This document shows positions 1 through 8,669 of a stretch of 64,000 bases of DNA, one piece after another. A program made the position numbers and the translations under genes. The notes beneath the pieces are model-generated. The model was not told where the DNA came from and did no database searches. It saw only the letters and a list, made by a program, of their open reading frames with translations. The first letter of the stretch is position 1. Every line of letters begins with the position of its first letter. This DNA comes from Rhizobium sp. BK313 (GTDB lineage: Bacteria; Pseudomonadota; Alphaproteobacteria; Rhizobiales; Rhizobiaceae). The stretch covers positions 558,001 through 622,000 of the forward strand of contig NZ_JACHZQ010000003.1 in the NCBI RefSeq assembly GCF_014193655.1. Direction: 5' to 3'.

Positions 1-1
1 C

Positions 2-115
2 GCGTCGACGCCTCTGGGTGCTGAAGCGGCACAGCTCTACGGGCTCTTCGAGAAACAGGGCAATGGCGGCCGCGATTTCTCAGCGATCATCGAGATGTTC
101 CGGGAGCTGGCCTGA
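2..115 (+). CDS. 3-hydroxyisobutyrate dehydrogenase-like, C-terminal end (partial)
   Basis: Only the last 37 codons are in the window; the reading frame is open from base 2 to the TGA at 113-115. The encoded tail has the pattern typical of the C-terminus of 3-hydroxyisobutyrate dehydrogenases: an LYGLFEKQGNG stretch followed by DFSAIIEMFREL. Such enzymes oxidise 3-hydroxyisobutyrate to methylmalonate semialdehyde in valine breakdown, using NAD. The gene converges on the helicase gene with only two bases between the stop codons. The family call rests on a short tail; another member of the beta-hydroxyacid dehydrogenase family is possible. Confidence 0.6.
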   Translation, partial: ASTPLGAEAAQLYGLFEKQGNGGRDFSAIIEMFRELA

Positions 116-117
116 AA

Positions 118-2187
118 CTACCGCCACATGCCGCGCATCCGCGCCCCGACATCGACGCGTACTTGCCGCGCCTGGATCGCTGCCGCGCTTTCCGCCCGCG
201 CCTGCGGCCAACCACAGACCTCGAAGAATTGCAGGAGCGTCACCGGAATGAAGCGGGTGCGCGAGGCGAAGACGTGCCGATCGCCCTGTGCATGTTGGCC
301 GTGGGTGAAGAAACGCTGCGGGATGATGAGATCGAGGCCGTCCTTGGCGCGAGTCATGGCGACATAAAGCAGCCGCCGTTCCTCCTCGATCTCGGAGGAT
401 GATCCGACGGCGAGATCGGCCGGGATGCAGCCATCCACAGCGTTGAGGATGAACACTTTCGTCCATTCCTGGCCCTTGGCGGAATGTATGGTCGAGAGGA
501 TGAGGTAATCCTCGTCGAGCAGCGGCACGCCGGCCTGGTCGCTGGTGGCATCAGGCGGATCGAGCGTCAATTCGGTGAGGAAGCGCTCGCGCGAGCCGTA
601 GCCGCCGGCGATCTGCTCGAGCTGGATGAGGTCAGCCTGACGCGTTGCCGCATCCTCGTGCGCCCGCTCCAGATGCGGTTCGTACCATTGTCGCACGAGG
701 CCGATTTCCGCCGGCCATCCCGCCTTGCCACCCTTCAGCTCCTGCATGGTCGCAACGAAACTAGTCCAGTCCTCCCCCGAGCGCGGCGGCGCCGGAAAAT
801 CGGCAAGCGCCGCCATCGGACTGGCATGCTCCCCGATATGGTCGAGCACGCGTTGCGCGGTCGAGGGGCCTACGCCCGGAAGGAGTTGCATCAGCCGGAA
901 GCCGGCAACGCGATCGCGCGGGTTCTGGGCAAAGCGAAGGGCGGCCAGCATATCCTTGACATGGGCGCTATCGAGAAACTTCAATCCGCCGAATTTGACG
1001 AAGGGAATGTTGCGGCGGGTAAGTTCCACCTCCAGCGGTCCGCTGTGATGCGAGGCGCGGAAAAGCACGGCCTGCTGCTTGAGCTTTGCGCCGCTCTCGC
1101 GATTTTCCAACACCTGGTCGGCAACATATCGCGCCTGATCGCTTTCGTCGCGCACCGTTACCAGCCGCGGGCGTTGCGCGCTTTGCCGCTCAGTGCGCAA
1201 GTTCTTCGTGAAACGCTCGGAGGCAAGGTCGATCACCGCATTGGCGGCGGCCAGAATCGGTTGCGTCGAGCGGTAATTGCGATCGAGCGTGACGATGTTG
1301 GCGGCGGGAGTAAAAGAGGTCGGGAAGTCGAGGATATTGCGCACCGTGGCCGCGCGGAAGGAATAGATCGACTGTGCATCGTCGCCGACGACGGTCAACC
1401 CTTGACCGTCAGGTTTCAGCGCCATCAGGATCGACGACTGCAGCCGGTTGGTATCTTGATATTCGTCGACGAGCACGTGGTCGAAGTGGCCGCCGATATC
1501 TTCGGCGATCAGCGGTTCGTGCAGCATATGCGCCCAATAGAGCAGCAGATCGTCGTAATCGAGCACATTCTGCGTCTGCTTGGCTTCGACATAGGCCGCG
1601 AAGAGGTCGCGCAACTGCTTGTCCCAGGCCGCGCACCAGGGGAAGAAATCGCGCAGCATCTCTTCGAGCGGCGTTTCCGAATTGACGGCGCGGGAATAGA
1701 TGGCGAGACAAGTCGCCTTGGTCGGAAAGCGGCTTTCCAGCTTGGAGAAACCGAGCTCGTGGCGCACGAGGTTCATCAGGTCGGCGCTGTCTTCGCGGTC
1801 ATGGATCGTGAAGGCCGGGTCGAGGCCGATCTGTTCGGCGTAATCGCGCAAAAGTCTCGCACCGATGCCGTGGAACGTGCCGGTCCAGGCAAGCGCATCG
1901 GCCATGATGCCGGCATTGGCGCCAAGCACCTCACGACAGATGCGCTCGACGCGCCGACCCATTTCGGCCGCGGCGCGGCGAGAAAAGGTCATCAGCAGGA
2001 TGCGGCGGGGATCGGCGCCTTTGACGATCAGATGTGCAACGCGATGAGCAAGCGTATTGGTCTTGCCGGAACCGGCACCGGCGATCACCAACAGCGGCCC
2101 GGCGATATGGCTGCCTTCGACAGTCGTGCCGTGCTCCACCGCCAGCCGCTGCTCCGGGTTCAGCTTTTCCAGATAGGCAGCGGTCAT
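118..2187 (-). CDS. UvrD/Rep/PcrA-type ATP-dependent DNA helicase
   Basis: This 689-residue superfamily 1A helicase carries the full motif set: a Q-motif near residues 9-17 (LNPEQRLAVE), Walker A AGAGSGKT at 36-43, Walker B as DEYQD, motif III GDDAQSIYSFR, motif IV LDRNYRST, motif V with HSAKGQEW and motif VI with LLYVAMTRAKD. It should unwind DNA 3'-5' using ATP. It is slightly shorter than UvrD or PcrA (about 720) and has a divergent C-terminus after motif VI, so it may be a second, accessory Rep-like helicase rather than the housekeeping UvrD. The ATG at 2187 follows a GGAGAG ribosome site. It stands alone, divergent from the SMP-30 gene. Confidence 0.9.
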   Translation of the reverse strand: MTAAYLEKLNPEQRLAVEHGTTVEGSHIAGPLLVIAGAGSGKTNTLAHRVAHLIVKGADPRRILLMTFSRRAAAEMGRRVERICREVLGANAGIMADALAWTGTFHGIGARLLRDYAEQIGLDPAFTIHDREDSADLMNLVRHELGFSKLESRFPTKATCLAIYSRAVNSETPLEEMLRDFFPWCAAWDKQLRDLFAAYVEAKQTQNVLDYDDLLLYWAHMLHEPLIAEDIGGHFDHVLVDEYQDTNRLQSSILMALKPDGQGLTVVGDDAQSIYSFRAATVRNILDFPTSFTPAANIVTLDRNYRSTQPILAAANAVIDLASERFTKNLRTERQSAQRPRLVTVRDESDQARYVADQVLENRESGAKLKQQAVLFRASHHSGPLEVELTRRNIPFVKFGGLKFLDSAHVKDMLAALRFAQNPRDRVAGFRLMQLLPGVGPSTAQRVLDHIGEHASPMAALADFPAPPRSGEDWTSFVATMQELKGGKAGWPAEIGLVRQWYEPHLERAHEDAATRQADLIQLEQIAGGYGSRERFLTELTLDPPDATSDQAGVPLLDEDYLILSTIHSAKGQEWTKVFILNAVDGCIPADLAVGSSSEIEEERRLLYVAMTRAKDGLDLIIPQRFFTHGQHAQGDRHVFASRTRFIPVTLLQFFEVCGWPQARAESAAAIQARQVRVDVGARMRGMWR

Positions 2188-2453
2188 GGTCTCTCCTGAA
2201 GGCTTCGGACGGCAGGCGGCGAAAACGGAATCGGTGACGAATCACGTTCGCAATAATATCCGAATGTTCGATGAATGTTCCGAATTGGCTGAAACTGTCA
2301 AGATCGGCTGGATCTGCACGGAGATGTGACCATCCCGTCATGAATTTGGTTCAGATTTAACGAACACGGGCTCGAAAAAGGCCCTTGAGGTACTTATTTA
2401 CCGGATTGACACATGATTTTGGGGTTTCGGTGCGCTGGGTAGGGTTCCCGAAT

Positions 2454-3326
2454 ATGAATGAGACGATGGCCACCGGATTGCGCCAACCTGAGGGGCCGGT
2501 TGCCCTGACGGATGGACGCGTCGCGCTTGTGGAGACCGATGACAGTCGTCGTTGCCTGACGATGATCGCGGCTGGTGGCATCCGCCATGAAATCTGTCGA
2601 CCCGGCGGCCGGCCGACGGGACTTGCGGTCGATGGCGATAATTGTTTCTGGGTGGCGGGCGGCCCGGAAAACTCCCTTGTTCGGCTCTCTCCGGAAGGCC
2701 GCACTTTGCAGGTTATCGAAGGCGGCAAGGACGGCCCGTTTCTTTACCCGAACGATCTGGCCTTCGGTCCTGATGGCTTGCTTTACATGACGGATACCGG
2801 CGTTCGCATCTCCGATCTGCTCGAAGGTGCCGATCTCAATCCCGATTTCTTCCGCGCGCCCTATAACGGCCGTGTCTATCAGATCGATCCGGCGGATGGC
2901 CAAGTGCTGCGCGTGCTGGCGACCGGTTTGTTCTATGCCAACGGTATTGCATTCGGACCTGACGGGCTGCTTTATTATAGCGAGACACTGACCGGGAAAA
3001 TCTATCGCCAGATCGTCGGCGGACGGCAGGAGCTGTTTGCGCAGGTGATGTCGGTGCCCGCCGTCAAGGCGTTGCGCGGACCGGCCGGCATGGCCTTTGA
3101 TCGCAATGGCATGCTTTATTGCACGATGTACGGACAGGGCGAGATCTGTCTGGTCGATTCTGTGGGAAAGATAGTCGGCCATATCCGCACCAATGGCACG
3201 CGGCCGGGCAACATCGCGTTCACCCTCGATGGCAAATATGCGCTCATTACCGAGCAGGAAAATGGTGTTTTGGAGAAAATAACGGCACCGCGTCCTGGGC
3301 TGCCGTTGCACATGCCGTCCATCTGA
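2454..3326 (+). CDS. SMP-30/gluconolactonase-family beta-propeller protein
   Basis: The 290-residue product has repeated beta-propeller blades of the SMP-30/gluconolactonase/LRE type: YPNDLAFGPDGLLYMTDTG, YANGIAFGPDGLLYYSET and GPAGMAFDRNGMLYC. Family members are metal-dependent lactonases acting on sugar lactones; the exact substrate cannot be read from the sequence. The frame stays open upstream to 2385, but the ATG at 2454 has an AGGG site about ten bases before it, and the family consensus begins shortly after (LRQPEGPVAL), so I prefer it. No signal peptide is seen, so it is probably cytoplasmic. It converges on secDF across a hairpin at 3341-3365. Confidence 0.8.
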   Translation: MNETMATGLRQPEGPVALTDGRVALVETDDSRRCLTMIAAGGIRHEICRPGGRPTGLAVDGDNCFWVAGGPENSLVRLSPEGRTLQVIEGGKDGPFLYPNDLAFGPDGLLYMTDTGVRISDLLEGADLNPDFFRAPYNGRVYQIDPADGQVLRVLATGLFYANGIAFGPDGLLYYSETLTGKIYRQIVGGRQELFAQVMSVPAVKALRGPAGMAFDRNGMLYCTMYGQGEICLVDSVGKIVGHIRTNGTRPGNIAFTLDGKYALITEQENGVLEKITAPRPGLPLHMPSI

Positions 3327-3340
3327 TCCGGAGGCCAGTG

Positions 3341-3365
3341 GACATGCCCGGAAGCCGGGCATGTC
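3341..3365. terminator. Convergent hairpin between SMP-30 gene and secDF
   Basis: An 11-bp perfect inverted repeat, GACATGCCCGG / CCGGGCATGTC, is separated by three bases and lies between the stop codons of two convergent genes. It has no strong T-run on either strand, so bidirectional termination is inferred from position and stem strength. Confidence 0.6.
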
Positions 3366-3386
3366 TTGCTCATGTCCATCCGCTGC

Positions 3387-5945
3387 TTATTCGGCGGCGG
3401 GGATCTGCTTGTTGTCCTTGCCGGACTTGTCGTCCGCCGGTGTTGCATCGTTGGCAACTGCCTTGGCATGGCGGCGACGCCAGTCCCCGAGGAACAGCAG
3501 GATTGGTGCTGCGATGAAGACCGACGAGGCACCAGCGACGAGGATGCCGAACACCATGGGGATCGCGAAGCTGGAGACGGCGCTGCCGCCCCAGATCGCC
3601 ATCGGCACCAGCGCCAGGAAGGCGGTGGCATTGGTGTAGAGGCTTCGCGCCAGGGTCTCGTTGATCGACTTGTCGATGATGTCGCGCAGGGGCATCGATT
3701 TGTAGAGCCGCATGTTTTCACGCATGCGGTCATAGACCACAACCTTGTCGTTCACCGAATAACCGACCAGCGTCAGGATCGCGGCGATGGCCGTCAGGTT
3801 GAAATCGAGGCCGGTGATCGCGAAGAAGCCGATCGCCTTGGTGACGTCGAGCACCAGCGTGACGATGGCGCCGACCGCGAACGGCCATTCGAAACGAAAC
3901 CAGATGTAGAACAGCATCGCCAGGCTGGCGATCAAGACCGACAGGATGCCGGCCCAGGCAAGCTCGCCCGAAACCTTCGGCCCGATGACATCGGTGCCTT
4001 CAATAGTCGCGGTTGGGTCGATCTTGACGATTTCTGCCTTGAGCTTGGTCACCGCGGCCGTCTGCGCCTCTTCACCGCCGTCCTGGCGCTGGGCGCGGAC
4101 AAGGATGCTGTTGTTGTCGCCGAAGGACTGCAGTGCGATTTCGCCGAGGCCGAGCGTGTTCAGGCCCCCGCGGAACGTCGCCAAATCGGCCGCGTCCTTG
4201 GTCTTGACCGACATCTGGATGCCGCCGCGGAAATCGACGCCGTAGTTGAGGCCCGGATGGATGAACAGGACCACCGAGGCGATCGACAGGATCGCCGAGA
4301 CGGTGACACCAAAGAAGCGGGCCTTCATGAACTGGATGTGCTTGTCATAGGGGCTGAAGGGGATCAGCGGCCTGATGTTGAGCACTTTTAGCTTGCGGCG
4401 ACGGGTGATCGCGATCATCACGACGCGCACGAAGGCGACGGAGGTGAACATCGAGATAATGAGGCCGAGACCCATGGTCACGGCAAAGCCGCGAACCGGG
4501 CCGGAGCCGAAGTAGAAGAGGATGGCGGCGGCGATCAGGGCCGTCATGTTGCCGTCGATAATCGTGGAATAAGCTTTCCTGAAGCCGTTATCGATGGCGG
4601 CAAAGGCGCCGCGACCCTTGCGGGTTTCTTCGCGGATGCGCTCGTTGATGAGAACGTTGGCATCAACCGCAAGGCCGATACCGAGAACGACGCCGGCGAT
4701 GCCGGGCAGCGTCAGCGTGGCGCCGACCAGCGTCAGGGCCGAGAAGGTCAGGATCGTGTGAATGAGCAGTGCAACATTGGCGAGAATCCCCCAGGCGCCA
4801 TAGAGCACGAAGATGAAGGCGGCAACCAAGACGAAGCCAACCAGGCCGCTATAGATGCCCTTCTGGATCGCGTCCGCGCCGAGGTCGGCACCCACGGTGC
4901 GTTCCTCGATGACGGTCAGCTTGGCCGGCAGGGCGCCGGCGCGCAGCAGTGCGGCGAGCGTCGTTGCGCTGTCAGCAGTGAAGTTGCCGGAGATCTGGCC
5001 CGAACCTCCGGTGATCGGTTCGCGGATGTTCGGCGCGCTCAGCACCTTGTTGTCCAGTACGATGGCGAAGGGCTTGCCGACGTTTTCGCGGGTGATTTCC
5101 GCGAAACGGTTGGCGCCGGCGTTGTCGAAGCGGAAGGTGACGAGCGGCTCATGCGTGTTCGGATCGAAGCTGACGCGCGCATCGGTCAGGCGGTCGCCCG
5201 AGAGTTCGATACGGTCGAGAACCGGGTAGCTGTTGCCTTGATCGTCCTTCAAGATGGTGACGCCGGGGCCGGGATTGTTCGGATCGGCATTGTCGGCGAG
5301 CAGATGGAAGGACATCTTCGCGGTCGAGCCGAGAAGTTCGCGCAGATGCGACGGGTCCTGGGCGCCGGGAAGCTGCACGAGGACACGGTTCGGGCCGACG
5401 CGTTGGATGGTGGGTTCTGCGACACCGACCTGGTCAACGCGCTTGCGGATGACTTCCAAGCTCTGTTGAACGGCGGAATCGACGTTGCTGGCGATGCCGG
5501 CCGGCGAGAAGGACATCGTGATCGTGCCGCCGTTCGGAGCGATGGTGAGATCGGATTGACCTGCGGAGAGACCGGACGAGATTGTGTTGGCGAGCGTCTG
5601 AAGCTGAGTAACGGCATCGCTGCTTTGCGACGGATCGGTCAGCGTCACGATGACCTGGTCGCCGTTACGAACGATCGAGCGGGTCTGGATGTTCTTGTCG
5701 CGCAGGACGCGACGCGAATCCTGCAGCAGCGTCTGCAGCCGTCCGTTGGTCAGATCCTTCTCGTCCACTTCGAGAACCAGATAGGAGCCGCCGCGAAGGT
5801 CCAGGCCGAGGGAAACCTGGCTATGCGGGAGCCAGGACGGGATCTTGGAAAGAACCGACTGCGGAAGCGCGTTCGGCAGGGCAATGAGGAGGCCAAGCAC
5901 GATGATCACAGAATAGAGGACCACCAGCCATGGTGAGGTGCGCAT
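3387..5945 (-). CDS. secDF: Protein translocase subunit SecDF (fused SecD-SecF)
   Basis: The 852-residue product joins SecD and SecF in one chain. The N-terminal half starts with a membrane segment, then has the SecD signature LDLRGGSYLVLEVD near residue 48 and the transmembrane motif DANVLINERIREE. The second half begins around residue 540 with another membrane segment, carries the SecF signature YGVDFRGGIQMSV and the DRMRENMR motif, and ends in a lysine-rich cytoplasmic tail. SecDF uses the proton gradient to help pull exported proteins through SecYEG. Fusion is known in several bacteria; many others have separate genes. It follows the small membrane-protein gene and the antiporter gene on the same strand, with 93 bases before it. 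Confidence 0.93.
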   Translation of the reverse strand: MRTSPWLVVLYSVIIVLGLLIALPNALPQSVLSKIPSWLPHSQVSLGLDLRGGSYLVLEVDEKDLTNGRLQTLLQDSRRVLRDKNIQTRSIVRNGDQVIVTLTDPSQSSDAVTQLQTLANTISSGLSAGQSDLTIAPNGGTITMSFSPAGIASNVDSAVQQSLEVIRKRVDQVGVAEPTIQRVGPNRVLVQLPGAQDPSHLRELLGSTAKMSFHLLADNADPNNPGPGVTILKDDQGNSYPVLDRIELSGDRLTDARVSFDPNTHEPLVTFRFDNAGANRFAEITRENVGKPFAIVLDNKVLSAPNIREPITGGSGQISGNFTADSATTLAALLRAGALPAKLTVIEERTVGADLGADAIQKGIYSGLVGFVLVAAFIFVLYGAWGILANVALLIHTILTFSALTLVGATLTLPGIAGVVLGIGLAVDANVLINERIREETRKGRGAFAAIDNGFRKAYSTIIDGNMTALIAAAILFYFGSGPVRGFAVTMGLGLIISMFTSVAFVRVVMIAITRRRKLKVLNIRPLIPFSPYDKHIQFMKARFFGVTVSAILSIASVVLFIHPGLNYGVDFRGGIQMSVKTKDAADLATFRGGLNTLGLGEIALQSFGDNNSILVRAQRQDGGEEAQTAAVTKLKAEIVKIDPTATIEGTDVIGPKVSGELAWAGILSVLIASLAMLFYIWFRFEWPFAVGAIVTLVLDVTKAIGFFAITGLDFNLTAIAAILTLVGYSVNDKVVVYDRMRENMRLYKSMPLRDIIDKSINETLARSLYTNATAFLALVPMAIWGGSAVSSFAIPMVFGILVAGASSVFIAAPILLFLGDWRRRHAKAVANDATPADDKSGKDNKQIPAAE

Positions 5946-6038
5946 GGGTATTATCCTTGGAAATACACTAATGCCAGCGGAGCCTGCCGCTGGCGGACGT
6001 GGGTCATGTCGGAGATGCGCCGGCGGCGCGCGAACCGG

Positions 6039-6458
6039 TTAAGCGAAAGCAGCCGGCGGGGCGCGCGCGCGATAGGCACCAAAAGCGAAGAATTCGTGCT
6101 GCGTGACTTCGCCGCTGTCGCTCGGCTGCCACGGATTGATTAGAAGTCCCGGCGACGGAAGGGTCGTAAGCGTTGCCGGTCCGATATCATGCCAGGTGGC
6201 TTTCGCCGTGACCGTGCGGTCGGCAACGACAATGCCGCGCACCGGATCGCGCAAGGCGAGATAGAGCGGTTGGCTGTCCTTGCCGGAGGAAAAGGCCTCA
6301 GCGTCTGCCCGTGCGGCAAGATTGATGCCGCCGCCGAGCGCCAGTCCGAGATAGGCGAAGAAAGCGACGAACAGCGAGGCGACCACGCGCATTCCGGCGC
6401 GGCGCGTCCTGCTATCGTTCTCTTCGCTGTCGGCGGCGCCGAATTCGAACGGGTTCAA
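6039..6458 (-). CDS. Hypothetical protein with one membrane segment
   Basis: The 139-residue product is not recognised. It has one hydrophobic stretch at about residues 26-46 (VVASLFVAFFAYLGLALGG) after an acidic then arginine-rich N-terminus, so a signal anchor is likely, with the rest outside the membrane. The open frame starts with TTG at 6458; an ATG start at 6389, just before the hydrophobic segment, is the alternative. The gene begins 15 bases after the antiporter gene on the same strand and is followed by secDF, so the three may be one transcription unit. No enzyme motif is visible. Confidence 0.55.
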   Translation of the reverse strand: MNPFEFGAADSEENDSRTRRAGMRVVASLFVAFFAYLGLALGGGINLAARADAEAFSSGKDSQPLYLALRDPVRGIVVADRTVTAKATWHDIGPATLTTLPSPGLLINPWQPSDSGEVTQHEFFAFGAYRARAPPAAFA

Positions 6459-6473
6459 CGGTTATAAAGGCCT

Positions 6474-8321
6474 TCATTCCTTTGCCGGATCGGAAACCGG
6501 CGGCTCGCTTATACTATCAGGACGTTCCGCGTCTTCATAGTGTGGCCTGTCATGATGCACTTGCGCCAGCCGGTCAACCATGCCCATCGCAATTTCCCGC
6601 TCTCCCATGATGACGGTGTCGGCGCCATATTGCTTCAATACGTCCACTTCCGCGTCAGAATGGGCACGGGCGACGATCAGGATCGAAGGGTTTGTTGCGC
6701 GCGCCCGCTCGGCGGCACTGCAGGCTTCGAAGGTATTGGGAATGGCGATGAGTAGGCTGCGGGCACCGGTTATATTAGCATAACCGAGGATCTCTGCGGA
6801 CGCCGCATTGCCGTAGATCGCCTCGATGCCCGCCTGCTTGAGTTCGCCTATGCGCTTTTCGGAATCCTCGATGACGATGAAGGGCGTGCCGGAGGATATG
6901 AGGTTCTCGCCGACGATACTGCCGACACGTCCGTAGCCGATCAAAACGGCATGGTCGGAGAGCATTGTCGAGCGTGGCTCCTCATCACTGCTGGTCTCAG
7001 CGGGATGGTCGATTTGGCTGTGCGGCGGCTCGCTTGCCGCCGCGGGTTGTTCGGCCTGCGGCTCGGTGCCTTCCGTTTCGACATGACGCCTTGCGTCCAG
7101 CCCCTTGCGCATCCAGTCGCAGGCGATGAATACGAGGGGGTTGAGGATGATCGAAATGATCGCGCCGCCGAGGATCAGATCGCGGCCCTCGCCGGGCAGC
7201 ATACCGAGATCGAAGCCGAGCGCAGCGAGGATGAAAGAGAATTCACCGATCTGCGCCAGGCTGGCGGAGATCGTGAGCGCGGTGCTCATCGGCTTGCGGA
7301 AGGCGAGCACGATGAAGAAGGCGGCGACCGATTTGCCGATGACGATGATGAATACGGTCGCCAGCAGCGGCAGCGGATTGTCGATCAGGATGTTCGGATC
7401 GAACAACATGCCGACCGAGACGAAGAACAGCACGGCGAAAGCATCGCGGAGCGGCAGGCTTTCCTGTGCGGCCCGATGGCTGAGCTCGCTTTCCGACAGG
7501 ATCATGCCGGCGAAGAAGGCGCCGAGCGCCAGCGACACGCCGAAGAGTTTCGCGGCCCCGAAAGCGACGCCGAGCGCAATCGCGAGGACACCGAGGCGGA
7601 AGAGTTCGCGCGAGCCGGTATGGGCGATGCGGTGCAGGATCCAGGGAATGATCCGTCGGCCGACGACCAGCATCAGCCCGACGAAGGCAGCGACCTTCAG
7701 CAACGTCATGCCGATGATACCGGTGATGCCGAGATCGAGGCCGAGCAACCGGTTGAGGCCCGCCGACAGCGGCTCGGCAGTACCATGACCATCGCCGGAA
7801 ATGCTGGCGGCCGCGGGAATGAGGACAAGAGCCAGCACCATGGCCAGGTCTTCGACGATCAGCCAGCCGACCGCGATCTTGCCGCGCTCGCTCTCGATCA
7901 GCCGACGCTCCTGCAAGGCTTTCAAAAGGACGACCGTCGACGCGACTGAGAGCGCAAGGCCGAAGACCAGACTGCCGCCGAGCGGCCAGCCCATCAGCGC
8001 GCCGAGCCCCCAGCCGAGCAGGGTGGCGAAGCCGATCTGAACGATCGCGCCGGGAACGGCGATGCCGCGCACCGACAACAGATCTTTCAGCGAAAAATGC
8101 AGGCCCACGCCGAACATTAATAGGATGACGCCGATTTCGGCGAGCTCTGGCGCCAGGCTCTGGTCGGCGACGAAGCCCGGCGTATGCGGGCCTGCGAGCA
8201 CGCCAGCGATGAGATAACCGACGAGCGGCGGCAGTTTGAATCGGTTGGCGATGGCGCCGAAGATGAATGCCAGCACAAGGCCCATGACGATGGTCGAAAT
8301 CAAAGGCGTGTCGTGTGGCAT
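6474..8321 (-). CDS. CPA2-family cation:proton antiporter with TrkA-N domain (KefB/YbaL-like)
   Basis: This 615-residue membrane protein has about twelve hydrophobic segments over residues 8-385, with a Na+/H+ exchanger domain (for example LPPLVGYLIAGVLAGP), a charged linker, then a cytoplasmic TrkA-N Rossmann domain from about residue 435 with GYGRVGSIVGE and an acidic residue at the end of beta-2 (VIEDSEK). This is the layout of KefB/KefC and YbaL/RosB potassium or sodium/proton antiporters, where the nucleotide-binding domain gates transport. The ATG at 8321 is preceded by GAGGAGACGG. It is divergent from the small XRE regulator, which may control it. Ion specificity is not determinable here. 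Confidence 0.88.
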   Translation of the reverse strand: MPHDTPLISTIVMGLVLAFIFGAIANRFKLPPLVGYLIAGVLAGPHTPGFVADQSLAPELAEIGVILLMFGVGLHFSLKDLLSVRGIAVPGAIVQIGFATLLGWGLGALMGWPLGGSLVFGLALSVASTVVLLKALQERRLIESERGKIAVGWLIVEDLAMVLALVLIPAAASISGDGHGTAEPLSAGLNRLLGLDLGITGIIGMTLLKVAAFVGLMLVVGRRIIPWILHRIAHTGSRELFRLGVLAIALGVAFGAAKLFGVSLALGAFFAGMILSESELSHRAAQESLPLRDAFAVLFFVSVGMLFDPNILIDNPLPLLATVFIIVIGKSVAAFFIVLAFRKPMSTALTISASLAQIGEFSFILAALGFDLGMLPGEGRDLILGGAIISIILNPLVFIACDWMRKGLDARRHVETEGTEPQAEQPAAASEPPHSQIDHPAETSSDEEPRSTMLSDHAVLIGYGRVGSIVGENLISSGTPFIVIEDSEKRIGELKQAGIEAIYGNAASAEILGYANITGARSLLIAIPNTFEACSAAERARATNPSILIVARAHSDAEVDVLKQYGADTVIMGEREIAMGMVDRLAQVHHDRPHYEDAERPDSISEPPVSDPAKE

Positions 8322-8361
8322 TACCGTCTCCTCGATACTGGAAATCCCATGCTATCTATGA

Positions 8362-8388
8362 CATATTTGGCTTATGTTGACCAATATG
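8362..8388. promoter_or_regulatory. Candidate operator between antiporter and XRE regulator
   Basis: An imperfect inverted repeat, CATATTTGG-N10-CCAATATG, sits in the 100-base gap between the divergent antiporter and regulator genes. A small HTH dimer commonly binds such a site to control itself and its neighbour; this is inference from symmetry and location only. Confidence 0.3.
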
Positions 8389-8423
8389 GGTGATTTTATA
8401 TCGTGAATCAAGGCGGCAAACCA

Positions 8424-8669
8424 ATGATTCTCACCCCCGCGCTCTGCCGCGCGGCGCGCGGGCTGCTCGACTGGACGCAGTCGGATATAGCTGAAAAAGC
8501 TGGTGTATCACGGAGCACGATCCGCGACTACGAGGGCGGCCATCACGACATTCATCGGGCGACCGAGGCGCAACTGCGCCTGGCCTTCGAAGAGGGTGGG
8601 GTCGCCTTCGTTGCAATGCCCGAGTTTGGTTGGGGTGTCTGTCTGCGCCCGGCTTCTGACCGCGGCTAA
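8424..8669 (+). CDS. Small XRE-family helix-turn-helix regulator
   Basis: The 81-residue product is almost entirely an XRE/Cro-type HTH: SDIAEKAGVSRSTIRDYEGG gives the turn and recognition helix. The frame opens at a GTG at 8403, but the ATG at 8424 has AAGGCGG at an ideal distance and puts the start at the family's usual MILTPALCRAAR. It overlaps the convergent glycosyltransferase gene by four bases at the stop codons. The target is unknown; the divergent antiporter gene and the palindrome at 8362-8388 are the obvious candidates. Confidence 0.8.
   Translation: MILTPALCRAARGLLDWTQSDIAEKAGVSRSTIRDYEGGHHDIHRATEAQLRLAFEEGGVAFVAMPEFGWGVCLRPASDRG

Noticed and set aside
484-2199. Long plus-strand frame of 571 codons opposite the helicase gene
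   Set aside because: It is the antisense shadow of a clear UvrD-type gene; high GC at third positions keeps the frame open, and no domain is seen.
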